Part shown: piece by piece, positions 59,781 through 64,000 of the stretch | Position numbering within the stretch: position 1 is the stretch's first letter | How the letters are laid out: the number at the start of each line of letters is the position of its first letter | Assembly: GCA_022385805.1 (NCBI GenBank) | Contig: MU277680.1 | Location: forward strand, 318,693-382,692 | DNA from: Pilatotrama ljubarskyi | Lineage: Eukaryota > Basidiomycota > Agaricomycetes > Polyporales > Polyporaceae | Direction: 5' to 3' | Length of the DNA stretch: 64,000 nt | The notes under the pieces: model-generated | Told to the model about the DNA's origin: nothing | The model's database searches: none | Seen by the model: only the letters and a program-made list of their open reading frames with translations | Program-made: the position numbers and the translations under genes

Positions 59781-60375
59781 CTTGCTTGTCGTCTGCGCGT
59801 TCCCCGCTGTGTCTGCGCTCGCCTAGCTGTCTAATCACTCTACGTCGTGGACCGGGATCAAGCTCGTGCGGTGAGAGCGGATACTGTGCAACGGAGAGAG
59901 GGCGCGAGAATGGGAAGTTCACGCGCACGCCTGGGAAGAAGTACAGGATGCGCGAGAAGGTCAGACGGCGGGCGCGGGGAGGCTGCACCTTAAATGCGGG
60001 GCAACGGCTACGACAATGACCGGAACGCGCGCAGAGGCGGTCACCGGGGCCGACTGCTGAGGGGCTCGAGGGTCACGCGGGGCTCGGGAGAGGCACGTCC
60101 TCCTTGCACCGGGCGATCACCACTCTCGGCAGATCATCTCTCATCGTCCAGTACTCGTCACAAGCACTCGTGCGCATCGTCGACATCAGCGACAAGGGTC
60201 TCCATATGTGTGTACAAGCAGTGCTCCTCGACGTTGACATTCCCTCCCGCGCCCGACATGCGTACGATCCAGACGCCGGCGAGCATGAAGCGCGCACAAC
60301 GACTCCCCGGGGAGGCGCGGGCACTTTACCTTTGTAGGCTAGGAGGGCCTTGCTGATGAGATCAACAGTACTACC
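59781..60375. other. Promoter region of acyl-CoA synthetase 2
   Basis: GC-rich intergenic sequence between the synthetase start and the MITE. No gene recognised. Confidence 0.55.
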
Positions 60376-60816
60376 GGATGACTTCCCGTAAGGATTTAGA
60401 GACGTCTCCAAATCTCTAAACCTCTCTAAGCGCCGTGGAGCTCACCGAAATGGCAGGTCTGCCGAGATACCGAACGAGATTTAAAGTCCGCAGGTGGGGC
60501 CGGCGAGCTGCAGACTAGAGAAGCGCCCAACATCTGGAAGGGGGGGTCGACCCCCCCTTCTAAACCTCCGGCGACGCTCTAAACTGCTCTAAACGAGCTG
60601 AAAGGGAAGGCGCAAGCACATAAGAGGAAGGTAGCCACCTGGGCCATCAGCGGTACATTCCATTTGCGTCGCCCCGGAGCAGCTGAGTAAGCTGCACATT
60701 CCCGGCGCTCACAGGTGGGCAGCAGGTGGGGCCAATTTGAAGCTCCGCTTGTATCTCGCAAGGATCTAAAGTTTAGAGATTTGGAGACGTCTCTAAATCC
60801 TTACGGGAAGTCATCC
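60376..60816. mobile_element. MITE-like element, 441 bp with 46-bp perfect TIRs
   Basis: Left repeat 60376-60421 and right repeat 60771-60816 are exact reverse complements over 46 bases, with outer ends GGATGACTTCCCGTAAGG. The flanks are ACC on the left and ACT on the right, an imperfect 3-bp duplication. The interior is non-coding and holds a 24-bp palindrome at 60537-60560 (GAAG, seven G in all, TCGA, seven C, TTC). A 27-bp remnant of the same family lies at 51557-51583. Superfamily cannot be assigned with confidence. Confidence 0.82.
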
Positions 60817-60849
60817 ACTGTACAGCATGGGCAATAATCCTCCGCCCCG

Positions 60850-60886
<37 letters not shown>

Positions 60887-61382
60887 TACGGTTGCCGAGC
60901 AGGATCAGGTTCAAATGGAGCGATGAGTGACGAGCCTTGAGCATCTCGCTGCACATCCAGATCGATATCGCTCATCGGCGAGATAAGATACGGGCCGAGA
61001 GGCGCCTGTGTGGAGGTCGCACACTGGGCGCTTTGGGTGGCCCGGCCTGGAAGACCAATATTCTACAGTCTTTGCACGCTCGCACACAGATGTAGATAGT
61101 TGCAATGGACTCTTTGGAGACATTTGAAGGAAAGTAAACCCATATTTAGTGACTCGTTACTGTGCAGCTTCCGGAGCGGACAGGAGGGGAAATGCAAGGG
61201 TCAATGACGAGCCGCTCTCCCAATATCCCCAACCCTAACCCATCGCAGCTTCGCGTTCATGGTTGAACTTAACTTGAACTTTGATTGTTTCTCCACTCCT
61301 CTTCTTGACACGCCTCGCACTCCCCCTCCTCGTCCTACCAACTGATTCCTACGACGTTTCCCACTGTTGCACCGTCACAACT
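60817..61382. other. Interval upstream of the Crinkler-kinase gene
   Basis: Contains the poly-C tract and the promoter of the following gene. A pyrimidine-rich stretch (about 61285-61340) precedes the start codon, as is common in basidiomycete promoters. Confidence 0.55.
60850..60886. repeat. Homopolymer run of 37 C
   Basis: An uninterrupted C tract, preceded by CCGCCCCG and followed by TACGG, 33 bases beyond the right end of the MITE. The true length may vary or be set by sequencing or assembly. Confidence 0.85.
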
Positions 61383-63448
61383 ATGGCCGGTGAAATGATA
61401 GGGTTCCCTTGCTTCGTCATAATCAAAGGTGCTCTCCAAAAAGGGATCGCGGTCACCGAGGTACCTGTCGACAGTTATGTCTTCTCCATTTGCGTTAAGC
61501 TTGTGAAAGCCCTCAGGTCCGGTATTTTGCCGACGTCTATAGGCCTCTGGAAGGTAACTTTGTTGCATCTGCGCCGTCACATTGGACCATGGCTGACAAT
61601 GATGGTTAGGTTCACGCCACCATGCCAAAGGAAGGACGATACCTCTTCATGGAATCCTTGCTTTCGCAGCACAACCACGATCTCAGCGAGTTCTGCGACG
61701 ACTTGTCCGACCAAGCGACTGAGTTCATTACCGATGTCTTCGGAAGGCTCACTCGGCAAGCTAGGGCCCCACCACTCGTGGCGTTCGTCAATGATGAACC
61801 AACGCCATCCGGCGGGGCGCAAGCCGCAACAGGGCAAGTAGCTGGGCATCAGGAGGATGAAGACGTGGTTGCTAAGCTTGAGAAAGGTACGAGGATGTGT
61901 ACTATCTGCGTTTGCTTAGTGGCAAGCATCAAGCTGATACATATTATGTACTAGAGTTCCGTGAGGTGGTGCGGCTGGGTCCGGCCAGCGGCTCGCCGTC
62001 TCAAAGTTGCAAACCAACTAACTACCGCAAGAACCAGTCTGGCCCCTCTGCAATCTTGGATGGACGATATGCCGATACTCCTAACACGATCGCTCCCCCC
62101 GTCGAAGACTTCCACTATGCGTTCGCATCCTTCATGGCCGAGTACCGCAATGAGAACTCGCAGCCTCCTGAGGACTTCGTTCGAGAAGTCGGCGAACTCA
62201 TGGATGCCGTCTCCAAGATTGGTACGGACAAGATTCGTCGTCAGTCGGATACTTGCACTCTCATCAGCAACCTCCTTTCCGTCACATTCGGACAGTCCGT
62301 CAATACCAACTGGACCTCGGCTGATCACATCGTGATTTTCAGTCGGGAGGGGCCGCCTGTAGGTCTTGCGGGTTTGGCGATAGTCGAGGAGAAACTCGAA
62401 CTTGGCTCTAGTGGCGATGGCTCAGTGCAGGGGTCGTTCTCATACGTTCAGCATTGGACTAATCCGACTCAGAAGGTTCGTCATCCACATACACATTGCT
62501 CTCCTTGAGTGCTCTCTGACGAAGTTATAGGCTCTACTTGAAGCATGCTTCTGCCCTTCATTCGTGATCGCTATCGCGGGCCCCTACATCATCATATGCG
62601 GCGCCATCTTCACTGGCCATGCCGTTGTCCACCGACTTACGGACTACATCTGGCTCGCCAACAGCAGGGTGAACGAGGATGCGAATGCTCATCGTATCAC
62701 GCGCGTCTTCTTCGCGCTGCGAAACGCGGTGAACCGGCTACGGTCTTTCTACGCTAAGCTCGTGAAGCCAGCTATCCCACGGGCGCGTTTCTTCCCTCTG
62801 GCGAACCAATACAAGATTGGCGAGCAGATCATCGAGTTCGAGTATACCGGTTACCTCAAAGACACCGAGGAGGCATGCGTCACCTTTCGGGCAGTTCAGT
62901 GCGGTGGCGATAAGCGACAAATCGTCGTCAAGTTCGTGGAGCGCTATGGCGTTGCCGCTCACACGATTCTTGCACAACATGGCCTTGCGCCCCGGCTACT
63001 CTATCATGGCGACATATGGCTCAGCGGTCCTGAACAGCACGGCTGCTGTTCTCGGAAGATGGTAGTGATGGAGTACGTCGAGGGTGTGACGGCATACACG
63101 GCGCTCTATGACGAGAAGAAGGATGCCCTCCCTGACGGAGTGCATGGTGTCGTCAAGCGTGCAGTGAAGCTGCTGCATGACAGTGGTATGGTGCATGGCG
63201 ACATTTGCTTGGGTAATGTTCTCATTGCAAAGGCGGGCGATGGGGACGACGTTGGAGCTCGGGTCAAAATCGTGGACTTTGATTGGGCGGGAACAGCGGG
63301 CGAGGTGCGATACCCCCTTCATCTCTCGAAGGTCATCAATTGGCCGGAGGGAGCGGACAGTTACGCACTCATCACGAAGGAACATGACGACGAAATGGTG
63401 CGCAAGTTGGGCGTGAGCCTCCAAGCTAGAAGTGCGAGTGACGAGTGA
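61383..63448 (+). CDS. Crinkler-type header fused to a kinase-like domain, 628 aa
   Basis: Exons: 61383-61553, 61610-61886, 61955-62475, 62531-63448. The sum is 1887 nt and the phase is consistent. Residues 1-100 resemble the ubiquitin-like N-terminal header of Crinkler proteins: GFPCFVIIKG, VTEVPVDSYVFSI, the characteristic GLWKV at the first splice, then FITDVFGRL and PPLVAFVND. A middle region (about 150-340) of unknown fold ends with CFCPSFVIAIAGPYIIICGA. Residues 440-600 are kinase-like: Lys457 in IVVKFVERY, VVMEYVEGVTAY, a catalytic loop HGDICLGNVLI (His547, Asp549, Asn554) and KIVDFDWAG with DFD at 572-574. Crinkler headers precede varied effector domains in oomycetes and fungi. No signal peptide is visible, so an intracellular role, perhaps in conflict or self-recognition, is possible. 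Confidence 0.8.
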
Positions 63449-64000
63449 GTAGTGTCAATGATTCGGCCCACGCTCCGTTTGTATCAGTACATGCATCTGG
63501 AACCTGTATCATAGAGGCACATTTCTATTACATACCTGTACATATATCTTCCCTTGGAGAGTGGTGCTGCTCTGCTTCATTTCTTCTTGGAGACAAGGCC
63601 TTCCGACTGCGTTTGCATCAGGAAAACTCCCCCGCGCGAATGAGCGCTAAACGAGCGCTCGCAACTGGCTCTCTCTGCCCTTGTCGCTCTCGCTGCGAAG
63701 ACGAACCACTAGCACATGATATCACGGTTAAACTTGTATAATGACGGACCCACTTCTTCTAACCCTCTTGCGACTCACCTCAGTATGTGACAAAATGACG
63801 AATTCTTCCAATATCAACCTCGGGCTCTGGTGCCGCCGGAGGTCCTGCACACCGCTTATACTCTTAAGTGTGATCTATATACACAACGGTGAGGCGGCAG
63901 ATATTCATATTAAGCCTAACACTCAGTATGAGACACATTACTTGAGGTACAACGCCTCTCCTATGCCTTTGTGTCTGCTCTGCGCCGGGGAACAAACCGC
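63449..64000. other. Terminal interval, nothing recognised
   Basis: The 3' flank of the Crinkler-kinase gene to the window edge. A 98-codon frame (63445-63741) shows no family features. Confidence 0.5.

Noticed and set aside
61227..61241. CCCCAACCCTAACCC, telomere-like
   Set aside because: Only about two imperfect units; no array, so no support for a telomere or interstitial telomeric block.

Overview
The window looks like a piece of a basidiomycete genome, probably an Agaricomycete and perhaps of the Polyporales. The signs are many short introns (about 50-80 nt), GC-rich codons, and lineage-typical families: DUF6533-type membrane protein, FunK1-type kinase, degenerate F-box/leucine-rich paralogs, pepsin-like peptidase, tandem P450s and a Crinkler-headed kinase. 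No rRNA, tRNA or CRISPR array was found. All gene models were spliced by eye from GT-AG or GC-AG junctions; where exon sums and reading frame agree, confidence is high.

Layout. 0.4-8.3 kb: a WD40 protein (-) and two decayed F-box-family copies (+). 8.9-24.6 kb: a DUF6533-like membrane protein (-), a berberine-bridge-type FAD oxidase (-), two tandem paralogous cytochrome P450s (+), and an extended short-chain reductase (+). 24.7-32.5 kb is a mobile-element island: a CACTA-like non-autonomous element, then a miniature LTR element (TRIM) whose right LTR is split by a LINE with endonuclease, reverse transcriptase and RNase H. 33-46 kb: acyl-CoA oxidase-like protein (+), two Delta12-type fatty acid desaturases (-), and a third, unrelated P450 (+). 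48-63.4 kb: small acidic protein (-), aspartic peptidase relic (-), two convergent 4CL-like acyl-CoA synthetases (+ and -) with a FunK1-type kinase between them, a 441-bp MITE, and a Crinkler-header kinase (+).

How the genes may work together. The acyl-CoA oxidase-like protein and both acyl-CoA synthetases end in PTS1-type tripeptides (ARL, AKL, AKL). With two Delta12-type desaturases, three P450s, an FAD-linked oxidase and a reductase, they suggest a gene cluster that desaturates, oxidises and peroxisomally activates or shortens a fatty acid, for example toward polyacetylene- or oxylipin-like products. This is inference. No polyketide synthase, peptide synthetase or terpene synthase was seen.

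The longer intervals with no gene are listed as such; several (1.6-4.6, 37.3-39.5, 41.5-43.6, 45.9-48.2 kb) are 2-3 kb of sequence in which I recognise nothing.
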